The position numbers and the translations under genes are program-made. 48,715 bases of DNA from Candidatus Iainarchaeum sp. (GTDB lineage: Archaea > Iainarchaeota > Iainarchaeia > Iainarchaeales > JAAZKV01): positions 18,206 to 66,920 of the forward strand of contig JAQUZG010000001.1 of assembly GCA_028691435.1 (NCBI GenBank), in the 5' to 3' direction. Below the pieces are notes generated by a model. It was not told the DNA's origin, ran no database searches, and saw only the letters and a list, made by a program, of their open reading frames with translations. Below are positions 6,791 to 15,208 of this stretch, piece by piece; the stretch's first letter is position 1; every line of letters starts with the position of its first letter.

Positions 6791-8140
6791 TTAGTTTAGT
6801 TTAGAATTATATTTTTCTCTCATTTCAATTATTCTTCCACAAGTTAATTTTCCTTCTGGGCAAGGGCCTTTAGTACATGGTGGTCCAGCTTGGTCATATA
6901 TAATTTGGGCTAATTTTTTTAACGAAATTAATTTTTTTTCATACAATTGTCTTATTTCCCATTGTGCATTATTACAAGTTCGTTCTTTCATTACTTCATT
7001 GTCAATTCTAGCATTTGTAGAATTTATTATTTTTATTAAATCACAATTAAGTAAAAGATATTCTTGCTTATTTCCATTTGCCTCTAATTTTTTTCTTAAT
7101 ATTTTTACTTTGTCGATAATTTTTTTAAATTCTTCTAAAATTTCTTTATTTCTTTTTATGCTTTCTGGAATAATTATGTTTCGATTAATTTCAATTTTAT
7201 TAAATTCTTCTCGTACATTATTACTTAATCTATGTCTTTCAAATTGGTGGTAACAAGTTAAAGACATCATTAATCCAAATGTAGTTCTTGCGTGTTCAAT
7301 TATTGAAGTGTGATTATAACCAAGCACTCTTTCTGTTACACTTTTTGTTTTTTCTATAATATCAAAATTATTTTTTATCCAATCTTTTTTTATTTCACTT
7401 GCACCAAGCGCATTAGTTGATGTTAGTGCACCTAATCCAGTTCTTTCAATTAAATCATTAAAATTATTTAATAAAACACAGTTTTCTACATCATTAATTT
7501 TTTCAAATTGTGTTTTATAATAATTTTCAATTATTTTTTCTTGTAATTTACATTCACTTTTATTTAAAATTTGTTGTTTAATTTGATTTGGAAATTTTGA
7601 TATAATTTTTTCTAATAATTCTTCACTTTCGTTAGTTTGCATTCTTTTTATTTTTATAAAAAAATTAATTATTTTTGAAAAATTTAAAGTTACAAAAATA
7701 TTTGTTTTTGTAGATAAAGGTAAAATGTATCTTGCATCTTCAATTTTTATACCATATTTATAATCATTTTCAGTTGCTTTTCTGCCACTAAATCCTTCTT
7801 TCATTTCACTTATTTTATTATAAAATTCAAATATTTCTTCATTTAAATTTATATATTCTTCATTAAACTCACTTTCTTCTATTTCTTTTGGAAGTATAAA
7901 TGCGTCTTTTCCCATTTTTACATATCTTTGACTTTGTTGAGTATAACTATCAAGACTTTCACAAATATGGTGGCTTAAAAGTCTTGAACAATTTTCTATA
8001 GAAAATGATATATTTATGTTTTTTGTTAATTCACAAAATGTTTCTTCATTTATTTTTTTATGTTCTTTTTCTAAATTAATTAAATAATTTTCAAGTTCAT
8101 CAATTTGAACAAAATTAGTTTCAAATAATTCTAATTCCAT
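6791..8140 (-). CDS. thyX: Tandem-domain flavin-dependent thymidylate synthase
   Basis: A 449-residue protein with two ThyX-like halves; ordinary ThyX is about 220-250 residues. ThyX makes dTMP from dUMP with methylene-tetrahydrofolate, FAD and NADPH. The N-half (about 1-215) has SYTQQSQRY (65-73), like the ThyX SxxxxSxRY stretch, and ARYILPLSTKTN (136-147), but has lost the RHR triplet. The C-half (about 216-449) keeps HTSIIEHA, ERHRLSNN (301-308), NARID, and AQWEIR (392-397), plus the common tail AGPPCTKGPCPEGKLTCGR, but lacks SxRY. Motifs from each half may combine into active sites. Its neighbours GlyA, NrdD, NrdG and dCMP deaminase supply the same pathway. No clear ribosome binding site. 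Confidence 0.85.
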   Translation of the reverse strand: MELELFETNFVQIDELENYLINLEKEHKKINEETFCELTKNINISFSIENCSRLLSHHICESLDSYTQQSQRYVKMGKDAFILPKEIEESEFNEEYINLNEEIFEFYNKISEMKEGFSGRKATENDYKYGIKIEDARYILPLSTKTNIFVTLNFSKIINFFIKIKRMQTNESEELLEKIISKFPNQIKQQILNKSECKLQEKIIENYYKTQFEKINDVENCVLLNNFNDLIERTGLGALTSTNALGASEIKKDWIKNNFDIIEKTKSVTERVLGYNHTSIIEHARTTFGLMMSLTCYHQFERHRLSNNVREEFNKIEINRNIIIPESIKRNKEILEEFKKIIDKVKILRKKLEANGNKQEYLLLNCDLIKIINSTNARIDNEVMKERTCNNAQWEIRQLYEKKLISLKKLAQIIYDQAGPPCTKGPCPEGKLTCGRIIEMREKYNSKLN

Positions 8141-8244
8141 AATTTATTTTTTAACCATTCTTTATAAATTACTTTCGAGTATTTTTTGTAAATTATGTAT
8201 CATATTTAGATTATTATTAAAAATAGATACTCTCATTTCTAGTT

Positions 8245-9483
8245 ATGGATTTTTCTAATTTAAAAAAAGAAGATAATGAAATTTATAATTTAATTGAAGC
8301 TGAAAAAGATAGGCAAATGGAAGGGCTTGAATTAATAGCTAGTGAAAATATCGTTAGTAAAGCAGTTCTTGAAGCCCTAGGTTCTTATCCAGTGAACAAA
8401 TATTCTGAAGGTTATCCTGCAAAAAGATATTATAAGGGAAATGAAGTAATTGATAAAATAGAAAATATTGCAATTAGTCGTCTTAAAAAATTATTTAATG
8501 CACCTTATGCAAATGTTCAACCAAATTCTGGTTCAACAGCTAATGCTGCTGCTTATTTTGCATTCTTAAATTATGGTGACAAAATAATGGCTATGAATTT
8601 AAATCATGGTGGGCACTTAACGCATGGTCACAAAGTAAATTTTTCAGGTAAATCTTATAATTTTGTTCAATATGGTGTTGATCAAACAACTCAATTAATT
8701 GATTATGATGCTCTTTTTGAATTAGCTAGAAAAGAACGGCCAAAATTAATTGTTTCTGGGTATACTGCTTATCCAAGAGCTGTTGATTTTAAAAAGTTTA
8801 GAACTATTTGTGATGAAATTGGTGCAATTTGTATGGCAGACATTTCACATATTGCTGGTTTAATTGCTGGTGGAGAACACGAAAACCCAGTTCCCTATTT
8901 TGATGTTGTTTCAACAACTACTCATAAAACTTTAAGAGGGCCAAGAAGTGCAGTTTTAATGTGTAAACAAGAATTTGGTGAAAAAATTGATAAAGCAATT
9001 TTTCCAGGTCTTCAAGGTGGGCCACATGAACATGTGATTGCTGCTAAAGCTGTTGCATTTAAGGAAGCTCTTCAACCAGAATTCAAAAATTATGCTTCTC
9101 AAATAGTAAAAAATGCTAAAGCATTAGCTAAATATTTACAAGATTATAATTACAAGTTAGTTAGTGGCGGAACAGATACTCATTTAATTTTAGTTGATGT
9201 TAGAGCAAATGGTATTTCTGGAATAGAAGCAGAAACAGTTCTTGAAAAAGCAGGAATTTATTGTAATAAAAATACAATTCCTTTTGAAACATTTTCTCCA
9301 TGGGATCCAAGTGGAATAAGAATTGGAACAGCTGCATTAACTACGCGTGGGATGAAAGAAAATGATATGTTGTTTGTTGCAGAGCAAATTCATTTAGCTC
9401 TTCAAAATAAAAATGATGAAATTAAATTAAAAGAAATTAAAGAAAAAGTTAATTTATTTTGTAATCAATTTAAATTTTATTAA
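8245..9483 (+). CDS. glyA: Serine hydroxymethyltransferase
   Basis: A complete 412-residue PLP enzyme. It interconverts serine and glycine with transfer of a one-carbon unit to (methano)folate, supplying the methylene group that ThyX uses. It starts with the family signature GLELIASENIVS and shows YSEGYPAKRYYKGNE, DISHIAGLIAGG and the PLP lysine in STTTHKTLRGPR. A TATA-like ATTAAAAATAG lies about 25 bases before ATG with no ribosome binding site, so the transcript is probably leaderless. It is divergent from thyX, which suggests shared control of one-carbon and dTMP supply. Confidence 0.97.
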   Translation: MDFSNLKKEDNEIYNLIEAEKDRQMEGLELIASENIVSKAVLEALGSYPVNKYSEGYPAKRYYKGNEVIDKIENIAISRLKKLFNAPYANVQPNSGSTANAAAYFAFLNYGDKIMAMNLNHGGHLTHGHKVNFSGKSYNFVQYGVDQTTQLIDYDALFELARKERPKLIVSGYTAYPRAVDFKKFRTICDEIGAICMADISHIAGLIAGGEHENPVPYFDVVSTTTHKTLRGPRSAVLMCKQEFGEKIDKAIFPGLQGGPHEHVIAAKAVAFKEALQPEFKNYASQIVKNAKALAKYLQDYNYKLVSGGTDTHLILVDVRANGISGIEAETVLEKAGIYCNKNTIPFETFSPWDPSGIRIGTAALTTRGMKENDMLFVAEQIHLALQNKNDEIKLKEIKEKVNLFCNQFKFY

Positions 9484-9503
9484 AATATTAACTTTTTAAT
9501 AAA
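9476..9503 (+). terminator. Stop-embedded hairpin of glyA
   Basis: TTTATTAAAA / TTTTAATAAA is a perfect 10-bp stem with an 8-nt loop. The glyA TAA stop lies in the 5' arm. TTATTTTTTG follows. Confidence 0.5.
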
Positions 9504-9505
9504 TT

Positions 9506-9543
9506 ATTTTTTGTTTTTTGAACTATTTTTTGTTTTTTGAACT
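9506..9543 (+). repeat. Two tandem copies of a 19-bp unit
   Basis: ATTTTTTGTTTTTTGAACT occurs twice without a gap between glyA and nrdD, followed by a partial third start (ATTTTTA). The T runs could act as tandem archaeal terminators for glyA. An operator for nrdD is possible, but the unit is about 75 bases upstream of the nrdD TATA box. Confidence 0.6.
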
Positions 9544-9618
9544 ATTTTTATTAATTTTTTATATTTTTGTATTCAATAAAGGTTTGTTTTTTGTTATTAA
9601 TGCATTGTTAAAGTAAGC

Positions 9619-9656
9619 TTTATATACTCATTAATCTTTATCTTTTCATCTGGTGA
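9619..9656 (+). promoter_or_regulatory. nrdD promoter and ribosome binding site
   Basis: TTTATATA (9619-9626) is a strong archaeal TATA box, preceded by an A-rich AAAGTAAGC that may be the BRE. GGTGA (9652-9656) lies 4 bases before the ATG of nrdD. Confidence 0.55.
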
Positions 9657-9660
9657 AAAA

Positions 9661-11658
9661 ATGGTTGAATTTGTTGTAAAACGTGATGGAAGTAAAGTAA
9701 AATTTGATGAATCAAAAATTTTTAATGCTATTTGGAAAGCTGCTAAAAGTGTTGGTGGTGATGACCAAGAAAAATCTAATTCTTTAGCAAAAATTGCTGT
9801 TGAAAGAATTAACGCAAGATTTGGTATAAATGGAATTCCAACAGTTGAACAAATGCAAGATATTGTTGAAGAAGTTTTAATTAAAGCAGGGCATGATAAA
9901 GTAGCAAAATCCTATATTCTATATCGTCATCAAAGAGAATTAATTCGAATGAAAGAATCAATGCTTTCTGATTATGAAATTATTGACTCTTACGTTTCTC
10001 AAGAAGATTGGAAGGTTAGAGAAAATTCTAACATGGCTTATTCTTTACAAGGTTTAAGAAATCATATTTCTTCTTCATTAGTTTCAAATTATTGGTTAAT
10101 GAAAATTTATCCAAGTGAAATTGGAAATGCTCATAAAACAGGAATGTTACACATTCATGATTTAAGTGAATTAAGTGTTTATTGTGTTGGTTGGGATTTA
10201 AAACAATTATTACTTGAAGGATTTAAAGGTGTTAGAGGAAAAATTTCAAGTGCTCCTGCAAAACATTTTAGAACTGCATTAGGCCAAGTAGTAAATTATT
10301 TTTATACTTTACAAGGTGAAGCTGCTGGTGCACAAGCATTTTCAAATTTTGATACACTTCTAGCTCCATTTATTAGATATGATAATTTAACAAGAAAAGA
10401 AGTAAAACAAGCGTTACAAGAATTTATTTTTAATACAAATGTCCCAACAAGAGTAGGATTTCAAACTCCATTTACAAACGTAACAATGGATTTAATTGTT
10501 CCAAAAAATATGGCAAACATCCCAGTTATAATTGGTGGAAAACCAATGGAAGCAACATATTCAGAATTTCAAGAAGAAATGAATCTTTTTAATGAAGTTT
10601 ATGCAGAAGTGATGACAGAAGGAGATGCGGATGGAAGAATTTTTACTTTTCCAATACCTACTTATAATATAACAAAAGATTTTGATTGGGATAATAAAAA
10701 TTATGATAAAATTTGGGAAATGACTGCTAAATATGGGATTCCTTATTTTGCAAATTATGTAAATTCTGACATGAGTGCAGAAGATGCAAGAAGTATGTGT
10801 TGTAGATTACGATTAGATAATAGAGAATTAACTAAACGAGGTGGAGGATTATTTGGAAGTAGTCCAATGACTGGAAGTATTGGAGTTGTGACAATTAATT
10901 TACCTCGAATTGGATATTTAGCAAAAACTGAAGAAGAATTTTTTAATAAATTAACAATTGTGATGGATTTAGCTAAAGAATCATTAATCATAAAAAGAAA
11001 AACTTTAGAAAATTATTCTACTAATGGATTATATCCATATTCATCATATTATTTAAGAGGGATGAAAGAATCTACTGGCCAATATTGGAAAAATCATTTT
11101 TCAACAATTGGATTAATTGGAATGAATGAAGCTTTAATTAATTTTTTAGGAAAAAATTTAACTCAAGAAGAAGGAGTAGAATTTGCAAAAAAAATAATGA
11201 TTTTTATGCGAGATAAATTAAGTGAATATCAAGAAGAAACTGGAGATTTATTTAATTTAGAAGCAACTCCTGGTGAAGGTACATCACATAGACTTGCAAA
11301 AATCGATAAAAAACAATATCCTGATATTATTGTTGCTAATGAAGATCAAGTAAAAAAAGGTTCACCAGCATATTATACAAATTCAAGTCAATTGCCTGTG
11401 GGATATACAAATGATTTATTTTTAGCTTTAGATAAACAAGATCCTCTTCAAACACTTTATACTGGGGGGACAGTATTTCATATTTTCTTAGGTGAAAAAT
11501 TACCTTCTGGCCAAGCTGCAAAAAATTTGGTTAGAAAAGTTACATCAAATTATGCAATGCCTTATGTTTCATTAACTCCTTCATTTAGTATTTGTCCAAT
11601 ACACGGGTACATTGCGGGAGAACATGAATTTTGTCCAATTTGTGATAAAGAAAATTAA
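9661..11658 (+). CDS. nrdD: Anaerobic ribonucleotide reductase, large fragment without the glycyl-radical loop
   Basis: The class III ribonucleotide reductase body, 665 residues, reducing NTPs to dNTPs without oxygen. An ATP-cone (VVKRDGSKVKFDESKI) covers about residues 1-95. The catalytic barrel has paired cysteines in SMCCRLRLDNREL (C380-C381), then RGGGLFGSSPMTGSIGVVTINLPRIGY. The chain ends at CPIHGYIAGEHEFCPICDKEN, a zinc-binding cluster that in usual NrdD proteins is followed directly by the glycyl-radical loop. Here TAA stops translation before that loop, which continues as a separate gene 38 bases later in another frame. NrdG follows. The enzyme should therefore need the small protein to be active. 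No frameshift is needed to explain this. Confidence 0.95.
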   Translation: MVEFVVKRDGSKVKFDESKIFNAIWKAAKSVGGDDQEKSNSLAKIAVERINARFGINGIPTVEQMQDIVEEVLIKAGHDKVAKSYILYRHQRELIRMKESMLSDYEIIDSYVSQEDWKVRENSNMAYSLQGLRNHISSSLVSNYWLMKIYPSEIGNAHKTGMLHIHDLSELSVYCVGWDLKQLLLEGFKGVRGKISSAPAKHFRTALGQVVNYFYTLQGEAAGAQAFSNFDTLLAPFIRYDNLTRKEVKQALQEFIFNTNVPTRVGFQTPFTNVTMDLIVPKNMANIPVIIGGKPMEATYSEFQEEMNLFNEVYAEVMTEGDADGRIFTFPIPTYNITKDFDWDNKNYDKIWEMTAKYGIPYFANYVNSDMSAEDARSMCCRLRLDNRELTKRGGGLFGSSPMTGSIGVVTINLPRIGYLAKTEEEFFNKLTIVMDLAKESLIIKRKTLENYSTNGLYPYSSYYLRGMKESTGQYWKNHFSTIGLIGMNEALINFLGKNLTQEEGVEFAKKIMIFMRDKLSEYQEETGDLFNLEATPGEGTSHRLAKIDKKQYPDIIVANEDQVKKGSPAYYTNSSQLPVGYTNDLFLALDKQDPLQTLYTGGTVFHIFLGEKLPSGQAAKNLVRKVTSNYAMPYVSLTPSFSICPIHGYIAGEHEFCPICDKEN

Positions 11659-11685
11659 TTAAAATTAATAAAAAAAAGAGAATTA

Positions 11686-11692
11686 GGGGTGG
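11686..11692 (+). promoter_or_regulatory. RBS of the free glycyl-radical protein
   Basis: GGGGTGG lies 4 bases before the ATG at 11697 and after the nrdD stop. It shows that the radical loop is translated as an independent chain and not by readthrough. Confidence 0.6.
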
Positions 11693-11696
11693 AAAA

Positions 11697-11846
11697 ATGG
11701 TAAAAACAAAATGTGAAGTATATAGTAGAGTAGTTGGGTATATTAGACCTGTTGAACAATGGAATGATGGAAAACAAGCAGAATTTAATGATAGAAAACG
11801 ATTTGATTTAAAAGATTCAAATGAAAAACAATCATCAATTTGTTGA
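11697..11846 (+). CDS. Stand-alone glycyl-radical subunit of NrdD
   Basis: This 49-residue gene is below the ORF-track limit. It encodes MVKTKCEVYSRVVGYIRPVE, then QWNDGKQAEFNDRKRF and a polar tail ending in Cys. The segment YSRVVGY followed by RPVxxWNxGKxxEFxxR is the C-terminal glycyl-radical loop of archaeal and thermophile-type NrdD, with Gly14 of RVVGY as the expected radical site. In normal NrdD it is fused directly after the zinc cluster where the upstream protein ends. It has its own ribosome binding site and is followed by a hairpin. It most likely docks into NrdD and is activated by NrdG, by analogy with the spare-part protein YfiD/GrcA of pyruvate formate-lyase. Function in trans is inference. 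Confidence 0.9.
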   Translation: MVKTKCEVYSRVVGYIRPVEQWNDGKQAEFNDRKRFDLKDSNEKQSSIC

Positions 11847-11868
11847 TTAGTATTTAAACACTAATTAG
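11843..11868 (+). terminator. Stop-embedded hairpin after the glycyl-radical gene
   Basis: TTGATTAGT pairs with ACTAATTAG (9 bp including two G-U pairs, 8-nt loop). The TGA stop lies in the 5' arm, and CATTTTATTTTG follows. It may separate nrdD expression from nrdG. Confidence 0.4.
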
Positions 11869-11971
11869 CATTTTATTTTGTTTGTTATTATTAAATTTAA
11901 TTATTATTTGTTTTTTTATTTTAGTGTATTAGTTTATTTTATATTGATTATTACTTTTATGTTGTGATTTT

Positions 11972-12679
11972 ATGTTTATTGGTGGTCTTGAAAAATTAAC
12001 TCTTACTGATTTTCCTGATAAAACGGCATGTATTGTTTTTTTAGTTAATTGTAATTTTAAATGTCCATTTTGTTATAACAAAGAATTAACATCAAACAAT
12101 TTATTTAAAAAATCAAAGAGAAAATTAATTCCTGAAGAAGAATTTTTTTTATTTTTAAAAGAAAATAAAAAAATGCTTGACGGTGTTGTAATAACTGGTG
12201 GCGAACCAACACTTTCTCCAGGATTAATTAATTTTATAAAAAAAATAAAAACATTTAATCTTTTAGTTAAATTAGATACTAATGGATCAAACCCGCTTAT
12301 TTTAGGACAATTAATTAATGAAAAATTAATTGATTATATTGCAATGGACATAAAATCACCTTTAGAAAATTATTCTTCTTTTGTAAGATCAAACATTTCT
12401 CAAAAATCTATTTCTGATTCAATAAATTTAATAAAGTCATCAACAATTCCTCATGAATTTAGGACAACACTTTATCCAAAATTAACTGTTGATGATTTTA
12501 AAAATATGTCAAAACTAATTGAGGGTGAAAATTGGTTTTTACAAGAATTCTGGCCAACAAATACATTTAGTTTAGCTGCTAGAAAGCTTAAACCAATGAG
12601 AAAAAATAAAATTGATAAAATAATTTCAATTTGTTCAAAATCAACAAACATAAAATTAAGAGGTTTAGATAAACAATAA
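11972..12679 (+). CDS. nrdG: Anaerobic ribonucleotide reductase activase (radical SAM)
   Basis: A 235-residue radical SAM protein of the NrdG/PflA-like group. The [4Fe-4S] motif is CNFKCPFC (CxxxCxxC) near residues 27-34. The SAM-binding GGE motif is in VVITGGEPTLSP, and the family opening GGLEKLTLTDFPDKTACIVFLVNC is intact. It should abstract H from the glycyl-radical glycine using SAM. Its place directly behind nrdD and the separate radical protein supports that role. A GTGA site precedes ATG. The sequence type is also used for other glycyl-radical enzymes, but none is seen in this window. Confidence 0.9.
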   Translation: MFIGGLEKLTLTDFPDKTACIVFLVNCNFKCPFCYNKELTSNNLFKKSKRKLIPEEEFFLFLKENKKMLDGVVITGGEPTLSPGLINFIKKIKTFNLLVKLDTNGSNPLILGQLINEKLIDYIAMDIKSPLENYSSFVRSNISQKSISDSINLIKSSTIPHEFRTTLYPKLTVDDFKNMSKLIEGENWFLQEFWPTNTFSLAARKLKPMRKNKIDKIISICSKSTNIKLRGLDKQ

Positions 12680-12696
12680 TTATTGGGTGAAAAATT

Positions 12697-13266
12697 ATGT
12701 TGCTTGGGATAGTTGGATTAAATGGGTCTGGTAAAGATACTTTTGCAAATTATTTAGTTTCTAAATATAATTTTTCTCATAAAGATATTGGTCAAGAGAT
12801 TCGTAATGAATTAAAAATCGCTGGGAAAAATTATTTAGATCGTGATGAAATGATTAATCATGGAAATTATATGCGTGAAAAATTTGGTGCAAATTATTTT
12901 TCAAAAAAATTAATTAATGAAAATAAACAAAAAGATTTAGTTATTTCTTCAATAAGAAATCCTTGTGAAGCAGAAGAATTAAAAAAAAATAATGGAAAAA
13001 TAATTTTTATTGATTCTCCACTTGAAATTAGATTTAGTCGATCGGTAGAAAGATCAAAATTAAAAAATTCTCATGGTGAATCAGATTTTATTAAATTTAA
13101 AGAACTTAATGATCGTGAATTAAAAAATCCTGATCCAAAAAAACAACAATTGTTAAAATGTATTGAATTAAAAGATTATGTGATCAATAATTCAAAAGAT
13201 CTAAATTGGTTACATTCTTCAATTGATGATTTAATAAAAAAAATAAAAAGTGATTTAAATGAATAA
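12697..13266 (+). CDS. Deoxynucleoside monophosphate kinase-like P-loop protein
   Basis: A 189-residue P-loop kinase with Walker A GLNGSGKDT (7-15), a DIGQEIRNEL switch-like segment, VISSIRNPCEAEEL after strand 3, and an arginine-rich lid (RFSRSVERSK). The GSGKDT form occurs in phage dNMP kinases and dephospho-CoA kinases. It starts 17 bases after nrdG with GGGTGA, and its end overlaps the dCMP deaminase gene by 8 bases, so translation is probably coupled. That favours a dCMP/dNMP kinase role. Dephospho-CoA kinase is the main alternative. Confidence 0.6.
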   Translation: MLLGIVGLNGSGKDTFANYLVSKYNFSHKDIGQEIRNELKIAGKNYLDRDEMINHGNYMREKFGANYFSKKLINENKQKDLVISSIRNPCEAEELKKNNGKIIFIDSPLEIRFSRSVERSKLKNSHGESDFIKFKELNDRELKNPDPKKQQLLKCIELKDYVINNSKDLNWLHSSIDDLIKKIKSDLNE

Positions 13267-13792
13267 TTATCGTCCAAATAAAGATTTATATTATTGGAAT
13301 ATCGCAAAAGAAGTTGCCCAGCGTAGTACTTGTATGAGTGTAAAAGGTGGAGCAGTAATTGTTAAAGATGATCAAATAATTTCAACTGGTTATATTGGAG
13401 CCCCAAGAGGAACAAAAGATTGTTTTGAAAGAGGAACATGTGTAAGAAGAATGATGGATATTCCATCTGGGCAAAGATATGAAATTTGTCGCTCAGTTCA
13501 TGCAGAACAAAATGCAATAATTAATGCAGCAAGAGCTGGAGTATCCTTAATTGGTGCAAGAATATATTTATATTTTGTAAAAAGAGTTAATGAAAATGAA
13601 GATAAAATTGTGTTAGCTTATCCATGTTTCATGTGTAAAAAAATGATTATTAATTCAGGAATAACAGAATTTATTGGAAATAATGAAAATGGTGAATTAG
13701 TAAAATATAATGTTTCTAATTGGGTAAATGATTGGAAAGAAAATGATCTAATTGATGATAAAATAAAATATGAAGTAAATTATAAAAAATAA
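13259..13792 (+). CDS. dCMP deaminase family protein
   Basis: A 177-residue zinc deaminase converting dCMP to dUMP, the ThyX substrate. The catalytic HAE is in SVHAEQNAI and the zinc cysteines in YPCFMCKKMI. The ComEB/dCMP deaminase N-terminus (YWNIAKEVAQRSTCMSVKGGAVIVKD) and GYIGAPRGTKDC are conserved, and the extra CFERGTCVRR cysteines match this family. It overlaps the kinase gene, and with nrdD, nrdG and thyX nearby forms a dTMP supply line. Confidence 0.93.
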   Translation: MNNYRPNKDLYYWNIAKEVAQRSTCMSVKGGAVIVKDDQIISTGYIGAPRGTKDCFERGTCVRRMMDIPSGQRYEICRSVHAEQNAIINAARAGVSLIGARIYLYFVKRVNENEDKIVLAYPCFMCKKMIINSGITEFIGNNENGELVKYNVSNWVNDWKENDLIDDKIKYEVNYKK

Positions 13793-13794
13793 TT

Positions 13795-15054
13795 TTATTC
13801 ATTGATTATTTCTTTTACACTAAATTCTAAATCATTACTAAAACTATTTTCTTTAGCATAACCAAATAATTTGATTTCTTTTCCATTATTTTTTTCATTT
13901 AATTCTTGTATTATTTGATTTGCTTCTTTTTCATTAATCATTTTTTCAAAATCTTCTTTTTTTAAATTTATTAAATTTAATGCATTTTCTGAAAAGAAAT
14001 TTGCTTTTATCTGTCCACTATCATCAATAATGGTTGCAGACAAAACAGCCTTTTTTTCTCCTTTTACTTCACCACATTTTTCACAAATAATTCCATTTTC
14101 ACTAACATTCACTTTTTTTCCACATTTTTCACAAGCTAAAAAGAATAATCTTCCATCTTCAATTTTATCAACTTTTCCATTAATCATAACATTTTCATTT
14201 GTGTTTAATTCGCCAATTTCTTTTTTATTTATATTTTCTTTTAGTATTGTGTAAGTGCTTGCAACATTTCTATTTGATTTTTCAATTATTGTACTGTATC
14301 CTAAATGTAATTCAATTCCGAATAATCCTTCTTTTGTATAAGCATTTTTTATATCAATTATTTCTCCATCACTAATGCTTGATAATTCATCAGCTTTGTC
14401 ATTCCATGCTGTGGCTTTTAATAAAATTGTTTCGTCTCCAAATTGAAAGTTACATAATTTTCCTTTTCTTTCTCCACTGTTAAATTCTTTACAAGGAAAT
14501 TTTCTAACAAGTCTTCCATATGTATTAATATTATTTAAATTTGGTTTTAAATTTGATAAATTTTCAAAATTAGTTTCAGCTTTTTCAATAATATTTATTT
14601 CTCCATTAAATCCAAGAGATAATTGTTTTTTTTCATTATACATATTTACAATTGCATTATTTATACTAATTTTACTTCCTATTGTTAAATTATAATTATC
14701 AATTTGATCATTCCATATTGTTACTCTTATAGTTCCACTATCGTCTTCTAATACAAAAGATTGTAATTTTCCACTTTTTCCATTTTTTTCAAATTCTTTT
14801 GTTGGAAAAATAGTTTTAACTATTCCTTTAACTTCTATTCCTTTCATTCCATCGCTAATTTCACTAATTTTTACTTCTTTATTTACTTCTTGGTTTAATC
14901 CAAATTCTTTTCCAACCATAAACGCTGCGCCTTCTTTAGTAAGAAGCCCAGAAAATTTGTTTGTTTTTTCATTAATTAGTTCTTCTATTTCTTCATTACT
15001 CTTTCCACTTTTTTGTGATATTTCACTAATTAATTGAGTAATGTCGTTTTCCAT
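13795..15054 (-). CDS. Replication protein A-like single-stranded DNA-binding protein
   Basis: A 419-residue archaeal RPA. A short N-terminal helical domain is followed by three OB folds: VKGIVKTIFPTKEF...RVTIWND (about 75-140), YGRLVRKFPCKEF...KATAWND (about 180-245), and a C-terminal OB with a zinc ribbon CEKC...CEKC and VLSATIIDDSGQIKANFF. RPA coats single-stranded DNA in replication and repair. It is convergent with the dCMP deaminase gene, with only two bases between stops. No ribosome binding site is visible, so the start is probably leaderless. Confidence 0.9.
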   Translation of the reverse strand: MENDITQLISEISQKSGKSNEEIEELINEKTNKFSGLLTKEGAAFMVGKEFGLNQEVNKEVKISEISDGMKGIEVKGIVKTIFPTKEFEKNGKSGKLQSFVLEDDSGTIRVTIWNDQIDNYNLTIGSKISINNAIVNMYNEKKQLSLGFNGEINIIEKAETNFENLSNLKPNLNNINTYGRLVRKFPCKEFNSGERKGKLCNFQFGDETILLKATAWNDKADELSSISDGEIIDIKNAYTKEGLFGIELHLGYSTIIEKSNRNVASTYTILKENINKKEIGELNTNENVMINGKVDKIEDGRLFFLACEKCGKKVNVSENGIICEKCGEVKGEKKAVLSATIIDDSGQIKANFFSENALNLINLKKEDFEKMINEKEANQIIQELNEKNNGKEIKLFGYAKENSFSNDLEFSVKEIINE

Positions 15055-15180
15055 ATTTATTTAATGGACAGTACTTTTTTTAAATAAAATTGATTTTTCT
15101 TTTTTTCTTTTTAAATGTTTTCCATAATTTTTATTTTTTTACATCGTTCAATTTCTTTTCTTTTTTAATTTAGAAATCTT

Positions 15181-15189
15181 TTTATACTT
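15181..15189 (+). promoter_or_regulatory. TATA box of GGGP synthase
   Basis: TTTATACTT lies about 25 bases before the ATG at 15209, with no ribosome binding site between. This is the leaderless promoter layout. The remaining 150-base divergent gap towards RPA shows nothing else. Confidence 0.5.
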
Positions 15190-15208
15190 CTCTTTTCCTA
15201 ATTACTAT

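Noticed and set aside
10755-11521. Minus-strand ORFs inside nrdD (78 and 61 residues)
   Set aside because: They lie wholly within a conserved coding region and have no family features.
11656-11846. A frameshift or pseudogene explanation for the split NrdD
   Set aside because: The upstream protein ends with a clean stop, the 38-base spacer holds a strong ribosome site and ATG, and no residues of either part are missing. Independent genes explain this better.
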